Source: an uncultured Prevotellaceae bacterium (GTDB taxonomy: Bacteria > Bacteroidota > Bacteroidia > Bacteroidales > Bacteroidaceae). From it: a stretch of DNA of 47,304 bases. The notes below the pieces were generated by a model. The model saw only the letters and a program-made list of their open reading frames with translations, did not search any database and was not told the origin of the DNA. Every line of letters begins with the position of its first letter. Within the stretch, counting starts at the first letter, position 1. The stretch spans positions 1 through 47,304 of the forward strand of contig CAMNJY010000003.1 of NCBI GenBank assembly GCA_946541745.1. Direction: 5' to 3'. Position numbers and translations under genes: made by a program. This document shows, piece after piece, positions 1 through 8,874 of this stretch.

Positions 1-2
1 CC

Positions 3-215
3 ACGCAGTCGTACACCGACTACGGCTTCCTCGTGCCCACGGGCAGCTACGACGTAGTGCTCAACACCGACTCGAAGGACTTCGGCGGCAACGGGTTCGC
101 CGACGACACGATGACCCACGTCACCAACTTCGACCCCCTCTACGTTGAGGACAAGAAGGAGTGGCTCAAGCTGTACATTCCCGCCCGCTCGGCCGTTGTA
201 CTGAAAAAGAACTGA
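3..215 (+). CDS. C-terminal fragment of 1,4-alpha-glucan branching enzyme / alpha-amylase family protein (5' truncated by window)
   Basis: Open from window start in frame 3: TQSYTDYGFLVPTGSYDVVLNTDSKDFGGNGFADD...LKLYIPARSAVVLKKN*, typical all-beta C-terminal domain of GH13 branching enzymes. Confidence 0.7.
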   Translation, partial: TQSYTDYGFLVPTGSYDVVLNTDSKDFGGNGFADDTMTHVTNFDPLYVEDKKEWLKLYIPARSAVVLKKN

Positions 216-220
216 CAACA

Positions 221-1414
221 GTGAACTACAATCACCCTGCCGGAAACGATGGCACCGCGACGATACGCGTCGTGTGTGCCGTCGTTTTCGTCGCCTTCTC
301 GCTGCTGTGGCTCTACTTCTTCCAGGCCGATGTGCTGACCGTGGCGCAGCACGTGCTCAGTGACGGGCAGACCAGCTATCACCGCCTTGTCGGCGCGGTG
401 CTCATCACGCTGCTGCTGCTGATGCTGCAGGCGGGTGTCGGCGCGCTGACACGCCTCACCGGCTATGCCCATGCGCTGACCTTTTTCCCCTCCATGCTGG
501 TGCTGGCCTTCCTCAGCTCGGCCGGCCCCAATATCGACCGCCATTTCAGTATCGGCCGCTGGATATGGCTGCTGCCGCTGCTGCTGACAGTCTGGGGAGG
601 AGGCGTGTGGACAGCCCGCAACCTGCAGCTCAGCGAGCCGCGCGGCTCCTCGCCCTTCGCACGCGGCTCGTGGGTCAACGTGCTGACCCTCTGCCTGATG
701 ATGCTGGGCGTGACCTTGGCGGCTAACACCAACGCCGTGTTCCACTACCGCGCTCATGCCGAGGTGGCGTTGAAGCACGGCCGCTTTGACGAAGCCCTGC
801 GCGTAGGCAACCGCTCACTGGAGACAGACAGCACGCTGATGATGCTGCGCATGTATGCCCTCTCCAGGCAGGGGCTGCTGGGCGAGCGGCTCTTTGAATA
901 CCCGCTGGTGACCACCAGCCGGGCCATGCTGCCTACCGACGGCAGCGTCAGGTTTATGCTTTACCCCGCCGACAGCCTCTACCGCCATCTCGGAGCCATC
1001 CCCCAACGGGCCATGCACCCCATGGACTACCTCAAGGCCCTGCAGCACTCAGGCTTGGCCACGGCGGCCGCCGCCGACTACCTGCTCTGCGGCTACCTCA
1101 TCGACAAAGACCTCGACGCCTTTGCCCGCAGCGTGGGCCGCTACTACGCCATCAACGACAGCCTGCCCCGCCACTACCGCGAGGCACTGGTGCTCTATAC
1201 CCACAGGCGCAGTCATCCGTCGGTGGTCTATCATGACGCTATACTCGACGTTGACTACCGCGACCTGCAGCAGCTGGAGGCCAAATATGCCTCGCCCGAC
1301 GAACGGCGCTGTAAGGTCATGGAAAGCTATGCCAACTCTTATTGGTATTACTATGAGTATGTAAGAACACCCCCAGCAGCCCACCCCCTGCCCCTCCCCA
1401 AGGGAGGGGAGTAG
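221..1414 (+). CDS. DUF6057-like multi-TM membrane protein
   Basis: ORF with several hydrophobic N-terminal segments and a soluble C-terminal part. GTG at 221 is in frame and directly follows the upstream stop. C-terminus PAAHPLPLPKGGE is encoded by a repeat element. Confidence 0.6.
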   Translation: MNYNHPAGNDGTATIRVVCAVVFVAFSLLWLYFFQADVLTVAQHVLSDGQTSYHRLVGAVLITLLLLMLQAGVGALTRLTGYAHALTFFPSMLVLAFLSSAGPNIDRHFSIGRWIWLLPLLLTVWGGGVWTARNLQLSEPRGSSPFARGSWVNVLTLCLMMLGVTLAANTNAVFHYRAHAEVALKHGRFDEALRVGNRSLETDSTLMMLRMYALSRQGLLGERLFEYPLVTTSRAMLPTDGSVRFMLYPADSLYRHLGAIPQRAMHPMDYLKALQHSGLATAAAADYLLCGYLIDKDLDAFARSVGRYYAINDSLPRHYREALVLYTHRRSHPSVVYHDAILDVDYRDLQQLEAKYASPDERRCKVMESYANSYWYYYEYVRTPPAAHPLPLPKGGE

Positions 1415-1456
1415 TAACTGCCCCCCTCCCTTGGGGAGGGGTAGGGGGTGGGCCCT
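1376..1456. repeat. REPIN-like compound palindrome (two inverted GC-rich arms, each with an inner CCTCCCC-AAGGGAGG palindrome)
   Basis: gcccaccccctgcccctccccaagggagggga / gtagtaactgc / cccctcccttggggaggggtagggggtgggc; related copies at 23645-23715, 39540-39575, 39640-39676, 41012-41056. Confidence 0.8.
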
Positions 1457-1457
1457 C

Positions 1458-1479
1458 AGGTTAAAGTTAAGGTTAATAA
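1458..1479 (+). repeat. GGTTAA hexamer repeat upstream of fabG-like start codon
   Basis: aggttaaagttaaggttaataaa. Confidence 0.75.
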
Positions 1480-1487
1480 AGAAAAAT

Positions 1488-2219
1488 ATGAAGTACGCAT
1501 TAGTGACCGGCGGCTCAAGAGGCATTGGCCGGGCTGTAGCCCTGAAGCTGGCAGCCCAGGGATGGCCGGTCGTCATCAATTACCGCAGCAACCAGGAGGC
1601 CGCCCAGGCCACGCTGGACGAAATAGTGGCTACTGGCGGCCGGGGCGAGCTGCTGCCCTTCGATGTGTCGAACCCCCAACAGACCGACGCCGCCATGGAC
1701 CGCTGGGAGAAAGACCACCCCGACGACTACGTGGCCGTGCTGGTGAACAATGCCGGCATACGCCGCGACACGGTCATGTTTATGATGACCGACGACGACT
1801 GGCACTCCGTGCTCGACACCACGCTCAACGGGTTCTTCTATATCACCCGCCGCCTGCTGAAGCACATGATGCCCAGAAAGCGCGGCGGCCGAATCATCAA
1901 CATGGCCTCGCTGTCAGGACTGAAGGGACTGCCCGGCCAGGCCAACTACTCGGCCGCCAAGGCAGCGCTGATAGGCGCCACGAAGGCACTGGCCCAGGAG
2001 GTTGCCGCCCGCAATATCACGGTCAACGCCGTGGCCCCGGGGTTCATAGCTACCGACATGACCAGCGACCTTGACGAGGCAGAGCTCAAGAAGATGATTC
2101 CCGTGGGGCGTTTCGGCCGGCCTGAGGAGGTGGCGGCGCTGACGGCCTTCCTGGCCTCTGACGAGGCCGCCTATATCACCGGACAGGCCATCTCTATCAA
2201 CGGCGGGCTTTACACTTAA
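1488..2219 (+). CDS. fabG: 3-oxoacyl-ACP reductase (FabG-like SDR)
   Basis: MKYALVTGGSRGIGRAVALKLA (Rossmann GxxxGIG), NNAG, YSAAK catalytic motif, C-terminal ITGQAISINGG. Confidence 0.93.
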   Translation: MKYALVTGGSRGIGRAVALKLAAQGWPVVINYRSNQEAAQATLDEIVATGGRGELLPFDVSNPQQTDAAMDRWEKDHPDDYVAVLVNNAGIRRDTVMFMMTDDDWHSVLDTTLNGFFYITRRLLKHMMPRKRGGRIINMASLSGLKGLPGQANYSAAKAALIGATKALAQEVAARNITVNAVAPGFIATDMTSDLDEAELKKMIPVGRFGRPEEVAALTAFLASDEAAYITGQAISINGGLYT

Positions 2220-2222
2220 AGG

Positions 2223-2270
2223 GTTAGAAGGAGTTATGAGGAGTTAGAAGGAGTTAGAAGGAGTTAGAAG
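2223..2270 (+). repeat. 10-bp tandem repeat (GTTAGAAGGA-type, about 5 units, one variant)
   Basis: gttagaaggagttatgaggagttagaaggagttagaaggagttagaag. Confidence 0.85.
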
Positions 2271-2290
2271 TCAAATGACTTGCAACGCCA

Positions 2291-2493
2291 GTTAAGGTTA
2301 AGGTTAATATGGTCGCTTCGCTCAAAATTATAAGAAAATTTATTTCAAAATTATAAGAATAATGGGTATGCATAACTACGAATTTTACGAATTTTACAAA
2401 TTGTCTCGGAAAAGAAGAACTGAAGGCTTAATTTGTATAATTCGTGAAATTCGTAGTTGTCACGCCGACCCTAAGGTTAAGGTTAAGGTTAAT
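2291..2493 (+). repeat. Composite intergenic repeat: (GGTTAA)n at both ends with an inner inverted repeat (aactacgaattttacgaattttacaaatt / aatttgtataattcgtgaaattcgtagtt)
   Basis: Hexamers at 2291-2308 and 2472-2493; inverted arms about 2373-2402 and 2429-2459; also a direct repeat caaaattataagaa at about 2324 and 2347. Confidence 0.75.
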
Positions 2494-2494
2494 C

Positions 2495-3718
2495 ATGGAT
2501 AGACGAGTGGTAGTGACCGGCATGGGCATCTGGTCATGCCTGGGCACCAGCCTGGATGAAGTCAGCCAGTCACTGTATGCAGGGCGGTCGGGCATCGGCA
2601 TTGAGCCCGAGCGAAGCACCTACGGTTACCGTTCGGCGCTGACGGGCATTGTGCCGCGTCCCCAGCTGAAGGGCCTTCTCAACCGACGGCTCCGCGTGGG
2701 GCTGTCGGAGGAGGCTGAGTATGCCTACATGGCGGCCCGCGACTGCTTTCAGCAGGCGGGCATCGACGACGACTTCCTACAGCGCAACGAGGTGGGCATC
2801 ATCTTCGGCAACGATTCGTCGGCCAAGCCCGTTATCGAGGCCGCCAATATCATGGCCGCGAAACACGACTCAGAGCTGTTAGGCTCGGGGCTGGTATTCC
2901 AGTCCATGAACTCTACTGTGAACATGAACCTGAGCACTATTTTCCATCTGCGCGGCATCAACTTCACCATCGCGGCGGCCTGTTCCAGCGGGAGCCACAG
3001 CATTGGCATGGGCTACCTGCTCATCAGGCAAGGACTGCAGGACCGCGTGCTCGTTGGCGGTGCTCAGGAAACCAACTATTACTCCATGGCCACGTTTGAT
3101 GCCCTCGGGGCTTTCTCGCGGCGTATGGAGGCCCCCGCGAAGGCCTCACGCCCCTTCGACCGCGACCGCGACGGACTGATACCCTCAGGCGGTGCGGCCG
3201 CGTTGCTGCTGGAAGACTATGAAAGTGCCGTCAGCCGTGGGGCCAATATCCTGGCCGAGATTGCCGGCTACGGCTTCTCGTCGAACGGCGCCGGCATCTC
3301 GCAGCCCGACGAAGACGGGTCGGTGGTGGCTATGATGCGCGCCATGAACGACGCCGGGCTGACCGCCGACGCGATAGACTACGTCAACGCCCACGCTACC
3401 TCTACCCCCCAGGGCGACCAGATGGAAGCCGTCGCCCTCGACCGGCTGTTCCGTGGCCGTCATGCCCTGATCTCGTCTACCAAGGGCATGACGGGGCATG
3501 AGTGCTGGATGGCCGGAGCGTCAGAGGCCGTCTACAGCATCTTGATGATGCAGCACTCGTTTGTGGCTCCCAATGTGAACTTTGAGAACCCCGACGCTTA
3601 CAGCGAGCCGTTGAACCTTGCCTTGGCGACGGTTGATACAGAGGTCAGCACCGTACTGTCCAACTCGTTCGGCTTTGGCGGCACCAACAGCGCGTTAGTG
3701 ATACGAAAAAACCTATAG
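2495..3718 (+). CDS. beta-ketoacyl-ACP synthase (FabF/KAS II-like), catalytic
   Basis: MDRRVVVTGMGIWSCLG; active-site Cys in TIAAACSSGSHS, His in NAHATSTPQGD, Lys/His in SSTKGMTGHE. Confidence 0.93.
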   Translation: MDRRVVVTGMGIWSCLGTSLDEVSQSLYAGRSGIGIEPERSTYGYRSALTGIVPRPQLKGLLNRRLRVGLSEEAEYAYMAARDCFQQAGIDDDFLQRNEVGIIFGNDSSAKPVIEAANIMAAKHDSELLGSGLVFQSMNSTVNMNLSTIFHLRGINFTIAAACSSGSHSIGMGYLLIRQGLQDRVLVGGAQETNYYSMATFDALGAFSRRMEAPAKASRPFDRDRDGLIPSGGAAALLLEDYESAVSRGANILAEIAGYGFSSNGAGISQPDEDGSVVAMMRAMNDAGLTADAIDYVNAHATSTPQGDQMEAVALDRLFRGRHALISSTKGMTGHECWMAGASEAVYSILMMQHSFVAPNVNFENPDAYSEPLNLALATVDTEVSTVLSNSFGFGGTNSALVIRKNL

Positions 3719-3742
3719 AGAGCAATCATAAAAGGAGAAACT

Positions 3743-4843
3743 ATGAACCTGTCGCCAGCATTGGAAAAAACGTTGACCAGAGAGCAGTTGTCTGCCCGCG
3801 AGGCCCAGCGCCGTGCCCAGTGGATAGCCTGGGGGCCCGCTGTGTTTCAGGCCTCAAGGCTGATGCTGAAGCTGGGTATTCTTAAGTTGCTGCACGATTC
3901 AGACTCAGGGCTGACCGTCGGCGAAGTCGCCGATGGCTGCGGTTTGCCGGCTTATGCCGTGAAGGTGCTGCTGGAGGCCTCGCTCTGCATCGGCACCGTG
4001 CTCGTAGACAAGGACAGCGAACGGTACACACTGGCCAAGACGGGCTGGTTTCTGCTGAACGACGAGGCGACGAAGGTGAACATGGCGTTCTGCCACGACG
4101 TCAACTACGAAGGGTGGTTCCATTTAGAGGAGTCGCTCACAGAAGGACGCCCCGCCGGGCTGGCCCACTTCGGCCCCTGGCCCACTATCTATGAAGGTCT
4201 GTCGTCGCTGCCCCGGCAGGTACAGGAAAGCTGGTTCGGCTTTGACCATTTCTACTCTGACGGCTCTTTCAGCCAGGCCCTGGAGGTGGTGTTTGAAGCC
4301 CGGCCAAAGACCCTGCTCGACGTTGGCGGCAATACCGGGCGATGGGCGGTGCGCTGCGTGGCCCATGACCCGGAGGTGCGGGTCACCGTCATGGACCTGC
4401 CCCAGCAGTTGGCCATGATGCAGCGGCAGATAGCCGGTAGCCCGGGGGCTGAGCGCATTAGCGGCTATGCCGCCGACCTGCTGAACCCTGACACCAGTTT
4501 CCCCACAGACCACCACTATGACGCCATCTGGATGAGCCAGTTTCTCGACTGCTTCAGCGAGCGCCAGGTGGTGAGTATCCTGCGGCGCGCTGCCAAGGTC
4601 ATGACCCCCGGCAGCCGTCTCTACGTCATGGAGACCCTCTGGGACCGTCAGCGCTTTGACACGGCCGCTTTCTGCCTGACCATGACCAGCCTGTATTTTA
4701 CGGCGATGGCCAACGGCAATTCCAAGATGTTCAACACCGACGACCTGACGCGGCTCATCAATGAGGCCGGGCTCGAGGTGGAGACCATTCACGACCACTT
4801 AGGCCTCGGCCACTCCATATTGATATGTAAGAAAACACTATAA
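3743..4843 (+). CDS. SAM-dependent O-methyltransferase with dimerisation domain (acetylserotonin/hydroxyneurosporene OMT-like)
   Basis: N-terminal winged-helix dimerisation region and TLLDVGGNTGRWAVRC SAM-binding motif. Confidence 0.85.
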   Translation: MNLSPALEKTLTREQLSAREAQRRAQWIAWGPAVFQASRLMLKLGILKLLHDSDSGLTVGEVADGCGLPAYAVKVLLEASLCIGTVLVDKDSERYTLAKTGWFLLNDEATKVNMAFCHDVNYEGWFHLEESLTEGRPAGLAHFGPWPTIYEGLSSLPRQVQESWFGFDHFYSDGSFSQALEVVFEARPKTLLDVGGNTGRWAVRCVAHDPEVRVTVMDLPQQLAMMQRQIAGSPGAERISGYAADLLNPDTSFPTDHHYDAIWMSQFLDCFSERQVVSILRRAAKVMTPGSRLYVMETLWDRQRFDTAAFCLTMTSLYFTAMANGNSKMFNTDDLTRLINEAGLEVETIHDHLGLGHSILICKKTL

Positions 4844-4850
4844 TTGAGCA

Positions 4851-5093
4851 ATGGAAAGAACAGAAATTGAAGAGAAAGTCAGGGAATTCCTGATAGAGGA
4901 CCTGGAAATCGATGAAGAGAAGATTGTGCCCGGGGCCCTGCTGAAAGACGACCTCGGCATTGACAGTCTCGACTTTGTCGATATTGTCGTCATCGTCGAA
5001 AAGAAGTTTGGCTTCAAGATCAAGCCCGACGAGATGGCCGGCGTCAAGACGCTGAGCCAGTTTTGCGACTACATAGCAGAGAAAATGAAATAA
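4851..5093 (+). CDS. acyl carrier protein
   Basis: 80 aa; DDLGIDSLDFVDIVVIVEKKFG phosphopantetheine site. Confidence 0.93.
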   Translation: MERTEIEEKVREFLIEDLEIDEEKIVPGALLKDDLGIDSLDFVDIVVIVEKKFGFKIKPDEMAGVKTLSQFCDYIAEKMK

Positions 5094-5102
5094 TCCAAGA
5101 CA

Positions 5103-6011
5103 TTGGAGCAACTGAGACATGAACAGTGGCGCGGCAACACGGCAGGCCAGCCATGGATGCACCGTCTGCTGATAGCCTCGCTCAGGTATCTGAACCTGCG
5201 GTTTGTCTACCTGGGCATGGCTCTCTTCGTCGTGCCCTTTTACATGCTGCTGGCCCGCCGGGGCTATAGGTCCATGTATCACTACTTCCGCCTCCGCCAT
5301 GGCTATGGCGCTGTCCGTTCGTTCTGCGGCGTCTACCTCAACCACTATCGCTTCGGACAGGTCATCATCGACCGTTTTGCAGCCTATGCCGGCCGCCGGT
5401 TCCAGATGGAGCCTGACGGCTACAGCGAGTTTGAGCGCGCCGTCAGCGCTCCTCAGGGGATAGTCATACTGAGCTGCCACGTAGGCAACTATGAGCTGGC
5501 GGGCTACACTTTCCGTTCTACAGAGAAACGCTACAGCGCGCTGGTGTATTCCGGCGAGGCACAATCCGTTATGGAGAACCGCCAGCGGCTGTTGCAGCAC
5601 AATAACATGCGCATGATACCCGTCAGCAGCGACATGTCGCACATCTTTGTGCTGAACGAAGCCCTGGCCAACGGCGAGATTGTCAGCATACCTGCCGACC
5701 GCCTGTTTGGCTCACCCCGCTATGTGGAGTGCGATTTCCTGGGCAGCAAGGCCCGCTTCCCGTTAGGACCCTACGCGCTGGCTTTGCAGCGTGAGGTTCC
5801 CACGCTGGCCCTCTTCGTCATGAAGGAGTCGGCCTATCGGTACAAGGTCTACATCAGGCGCATAGAGGCCGACCCCATTCCATACAAGAACCGTAAGGAG
5901 CAGGCGGCCAACCTGGCCCAGCACTTTGCCTACGAGCTGGAGACTATACTTAGGAAATATCCTGAACAGTGGTTTAACTACTATGAGTTTTGGAATCATG
6001 ACAGACAATAG
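5103..6011 (+). CDS. lysophospholipid/lipid A-type acyltransferase (LpxL-like LPLAT)
   Basis: VILSCHVGNYELAGY (HxxxxE motif), C-terminal QWFNYYEFW; start uncertain (TTG 5103 or ATG 5157). Confidence 0.8.
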   Translation: MEQLRHEQWRGNTAGQPWMHRLLIASLRYLNLRFVYLGMALFVVPFYMLLARRGYRSMYHYFRLRHGYGAVRSFCGVYLNHYRFGQVIIDRFAAYAGRRFQMEPDGYSEFERAVSAPQGIVILSCHVGNYELAGYTFRSTEKRYSALVYSGEAQSVMENRQRLLQHNNMRMIPVSSDMSHIFVLNEALANGEIVSIPADRLFGSPRYVECDFLGSKARFPLGPYALALQREVPTLALFVMKESAYRYKVYIRRIEADPIPYKNRKEQAANLAQHFAYELETILRKYPEQWFNYYEFWNHDRQ

Positions 6012-6438
6012 CCTTTCATCAATCGACGTGCTGACGCTGCTGCCCCAGCGTCCGCCTTTTGTCATGATAGACCGGCTGACCTGGTTTGACCAGTCGCTGA
6101 CCACGACGCAGTTCACACCGCGTGCCGACAACCTCTTCATGGACGACGGCGGCAGGCTCAACGCCTGTGCGCTGGTCGAGGTCATGGCGCAGACCTGTGC
6201 TGCCCGCATGGGCTACATCAACTGCTATATCTATAAGCAAAAGGTGCAGATAGGCTTCATCGGCGGCATCAAGAACCTGCAGATACTACGCCGGCCATGC
6301 CTCGGCGAGACGCTGACAACCACCGTCGAGGTGGTTCAGCAGGTGATGCAGATGACGTTGGTACAGGCCACGGTGAAGGTTGGCAGCGAGACAATAGCCA
6401 CCGGTGAGATGAAGATAGCGCTGAAGGTTGAAAATTGA
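5998..6438 (+). CDS. 3-hydroxyacyl-ACP dehydratase (FabA/FabZ-like, ApeP-type)
   Basis: MTDNSLSSIDVLTLLPQRPPFVMIDRL hotdog signature; ATG at 5998 overlaps upstream stop. Confidence 0.8.
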   Translation: MTDNSLSSIDVLTLLPQRPPFVMIDRLTWFDQSLTTTQFTPRADNLFMDDGGRLNACALVEVMAQTCAARMGYINCYIYKQKVQIGFIGGIKNLQILRRPCLGETLTTTVEVVQQVMQMTLVQATVKVGSETIATGEMKIALKVEN

Positions 6439-6465
6439 AGATTGAAAATTGAGAATTGCAGACAG

Positions 6466-6894
6466 ATGAACGAAGATAAGACAGTATTGAAGGCTTCAAA
6501 GGTGCTCGACATCCGTTTCAGCGAGGTCGACTCCATGAACGTGGTGTGGCACGGCTCCTACATGCTTTATTTCGAGGATGCCCGCGAGGAGTTCGGACGT
6601 AAGTATCAGCTGGAGTACATGCGCATGTCGGATGAGGGCTATTACGCCCCTTTGGTCGACATACAGTTCCACTACCGCCGGCCTATCACTTACGGCATGC
6701 GGCCCCGTATCGACATCATCTACCGCCCTACGGAGGCAGCCAAGATAGTGTTCGACTACGAGATTCACGACCCCGACACCGACGAGCTGATGGCCTCAGG
6801 CCATTCCGTTCAGGTGTTTATGGACAAGAACTACCAGCTGGTATGGGCCAACCCGGACTTCTATGTGGCGTGGAAAAAGCTGTGGAACGTCTGA
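6466..6894 (+). CDS. acyl-CoA/ACP thioesterase (4-hydroxybenzoyl-CoA thioesterase-like hotdog)
   Basis: RFSEVDSMNVVWHGSYMLYFEDAREEFGRKY, YbgC-like; alternative in-frame start at 6442 within an AT-rich repeat. Confidence 0.85.
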   Translation: MNEDKTVLKASKVLDIRFSEVDSMNVVWHGSYMLYFEDAREEFGRKYQLEYMRMSDEGYYAPLVDIQFHYRRPITYGMRPRIDIIYRPTEAAKIVFDYEIHDPDTDELMASGHSVQVFMDKNYQLVWANPDFYVAWKKLWNV

Positions 6895-6906
6895 CTCTGA
6901 ACATTG

Positions 6907-8013
6907 ATGGTTAGCATTTTGGCCGATAACATATACTCGCCATTGGGCATGACGACAGCCGACAACTACGCTGCCGTCAAGCAGGGGCGTAGCATGCTTC
7001 GCAGCTATCAGGCGGGCACGATGGGGATAAACGAAGCGTTCACCCTTTCGCTGTTCGATGAGGAGTCTGTACCCCTGATGGAGGGCTTTACCCGGTTTGA
7101 GCGCCTTGTCATAGCTTCTGTGAGCCGTGCTTTGGCGTCAGCTGACGTCGATGCCCATTCCGACCGGCTGCTGTTTGTGTTGTCTACCACCAAGGGCAAT
7201 GTGGAGCTGCTCGACGCAGCCCAGCCGTCAGTTCCTGCCGACCGTGTGCTGCCCGGCGTTGCGGCTCAGGCAGTAGCCAGCCATTTCGGCTTCCGCCGCA
7301 GTCCGTTGGTGGTCAGCAATGCCTGCATCAGCGGACTGTCGGCACAAATCACCGCCCTGAGACTGCTGGACAGCGGCGTTTGCGACGTCGCTGTTGTCTG
7401 CGGCGCCGATGTTGTTTCACGCTTCGTCGTCAGTGGCTTCTGCTCGCTGAAGGCGTTGTCGCCCTTCGAGTGCCGCCCGTTCGACATGGAGCGCATGGGC
7501 ATCAACCTTGGCGAGGCCGCTGCCACCGTTGTCTATGGCCGTGGCGGCGATGTCAGCTGGCGTGGGGCTGTCCGCAACGATGCCTACCACATTTCCACCC
7601 CGTCGCCCCAGGGTGAAGGCTGTTGGCAAGCCATCAGGGCCGCTATGGGCGACGACCGGGCCGACGCGCTGGCTTTTGTCAACGCCCATGGCACGTCAAC
7701 ACTCTACAACGACGAGATGGAGTCGGCCGCTATCTGGCGGGCCGGGCTTAGTGATGTGCCTGTCAACTCGCTGAAGGGGTACTATGGTCACACCATGGGG
7801 GCGGCCGGCGTTTTGGAAACCATCCTGTCGATGCACGCCTTAGACGACGGCTGTGTACTCGCCACCCGTGGCTACGCGGAGACGGGCGTGTCGCATGCCC
7901 TCAGACTGTCATCTGTCAACAGCTCTACGACGAAGCATGCGTTTCTGAAGCTGCTGTCGGGTTTTGGCGGCTGCAATGCGGCCCTGCTCATGAAGAAAGG
8001 AGGTGAGGCATGA
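6907..8013 (+). CDS. beta-ketoacyl-ACP synthase, apparently catalytic
   Basis: Cys in VVSNACISGLSAQ, His in FVNAHGTSTLYNDE, LKGYYGHTMGAAG. Confidence 0.87.
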   Translation: MVSILADNIYSPLGMTTADNYAAVKQGRSMLRSYQAGTMGINEAFTLSLFDEESVPLMEGFTRFERLVIASVSRALASADVDAHSDRLLFVLSTTKGNVELLDAAQPSVPADRVLPGVAAQAVASHFGFRRSPLVVSNACISGLSAQITALRLLDSGVCDVAVVCGADVVSRFVVSGFCSLKALSPFECRPFDMERMGINLGEAAATVVYGRGGDVSWRGAVRNDAYHISTPSPQGEGCWQAIRAAMGDDRADALAFVNAHGTSTLYNDEMESAAIWRAGLSDVPVNSLKGYYGHTMGAAGVLETILSMHALDDGCVLATRGYAETGVSHALRLSSVNSSTTKHAFLKLLSGFGGCNAALLMKKGGEA

Positions 8014-8867
8014 CGGCTGTCAGCCCCTGGGTGAGCATCAGCCCTGAGCGTGTGACGGTCAACGGCCATCCGCTGACGGTCGAAGGTGAGGGTAGGGGAC
8101 TCCTCAGCGGCGTCTATCGGAAGTTTGTAGGCGACTATCCTAAGTTCTACAAGATGGACACGCTGTCAAAGGTGGGCTTTCTGGCCGCCGAGCTGTTGCT
8201 GCAAGCTGTGGGCCACTGTAGCGACGAGGACAGCCACCGGGCCGTGATACTCTTTGGCCGCAGCGGTTCAGTGTGTAGCGACCGCCTGTTTCAGCAGACC
8301 ATCGCCGCCCCAGACGGCTTTTTCCCCAGCCCCTCCCTCTTCGTGTACACCCTGCCCAACATTGTTACGGGCGAGATAGCCATCAGGCACCACTACCACG
8401 GCGAAACGGCCTTCTACCTGCTCAGCCGGCGCGACGAGCAGCTGATGCGCCAGACTGTTGAGGCCTCACTCCTCGACCCAGATACCCGGAGTGTGCTCAG
8501 CGGGTGGGTTGACTGTCAGGATGAAGACCATTTTGAAGCCTACCTCACATTGACAAGTAAACAACAGAACTTTCAAATCATGGAAGAAATAAAGTTAGAA
8601 CTGAAGAAACAGATTATCGAAGTGTTGAACCTGGAAGACCTGAAGCCCGAGGACATCGGTGACGATGAGCCTCTGTTTGGCGAAGGTCTCGGACTGGACT
8701 CCATCGATGCCCTCGAACTCATCGTCATGATAGAGAAGAACTACGGCATCAAGCTGAAGAACCCTGCCGACGGCAAGGAGGTCTTCAGGTCGGTGTCTAC
8801 CATGGCCGCCTTTGTCAGTGGGCGAGGAGCGAGGAACGAGGAACGAGGAGCGAGGAACGAGGAATAG
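8010..8867 (+). CDS. Continuous ORF: noncatalytic ketosynthase-like domain (8010-8579) fused in frame to an acyl carrier protein (8580-8867)
   Basis: KS-like ...LPNIVTGEIAIRHHYHGETAFYLL... lacking the active-site Cys, then in-frame MEEIKLELKKQIIEVLNLE...GEGLGLDSIDALELIVMIEKNYG. No stop between them; ATG at 8580 could start a separate ACP. Confidence 0.8.
   Translation: MTAVSPWVSISPERVTVNGHPLTVEGEGRGLLSGVYRKFVGDYPKFYKMDTLSKVGFLAAELLLQAVGHCSDEDSHRAVILFGRSGSVCSDRLFQQTIAAPDGFFPSPSLFVYTLPNIVTGEIAIRHHYHGETAFYLLSRRDEQLMRQTVEASLLDPDTRSVLSGWVDCQDEDHFEAYLTLTSKQQNFQIMEEIKLELKKQIIEVLNLEDLKPEDIGDDEPLFGEGLGLDSIDALELIVMIEKNYGIKLKNPADGKEVFRSVSTMAAFVSGRGARNEERGARNEE
8824..8865 (+). repeat. 7-bp tandem repeat (GAGGARC)x6
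   Basis: gaggagc gaggaac gaggaac gaggagc gaggaac gaggaat. Confidence 0.92.
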
Positions 8868-8874
8868 TGCTGTC

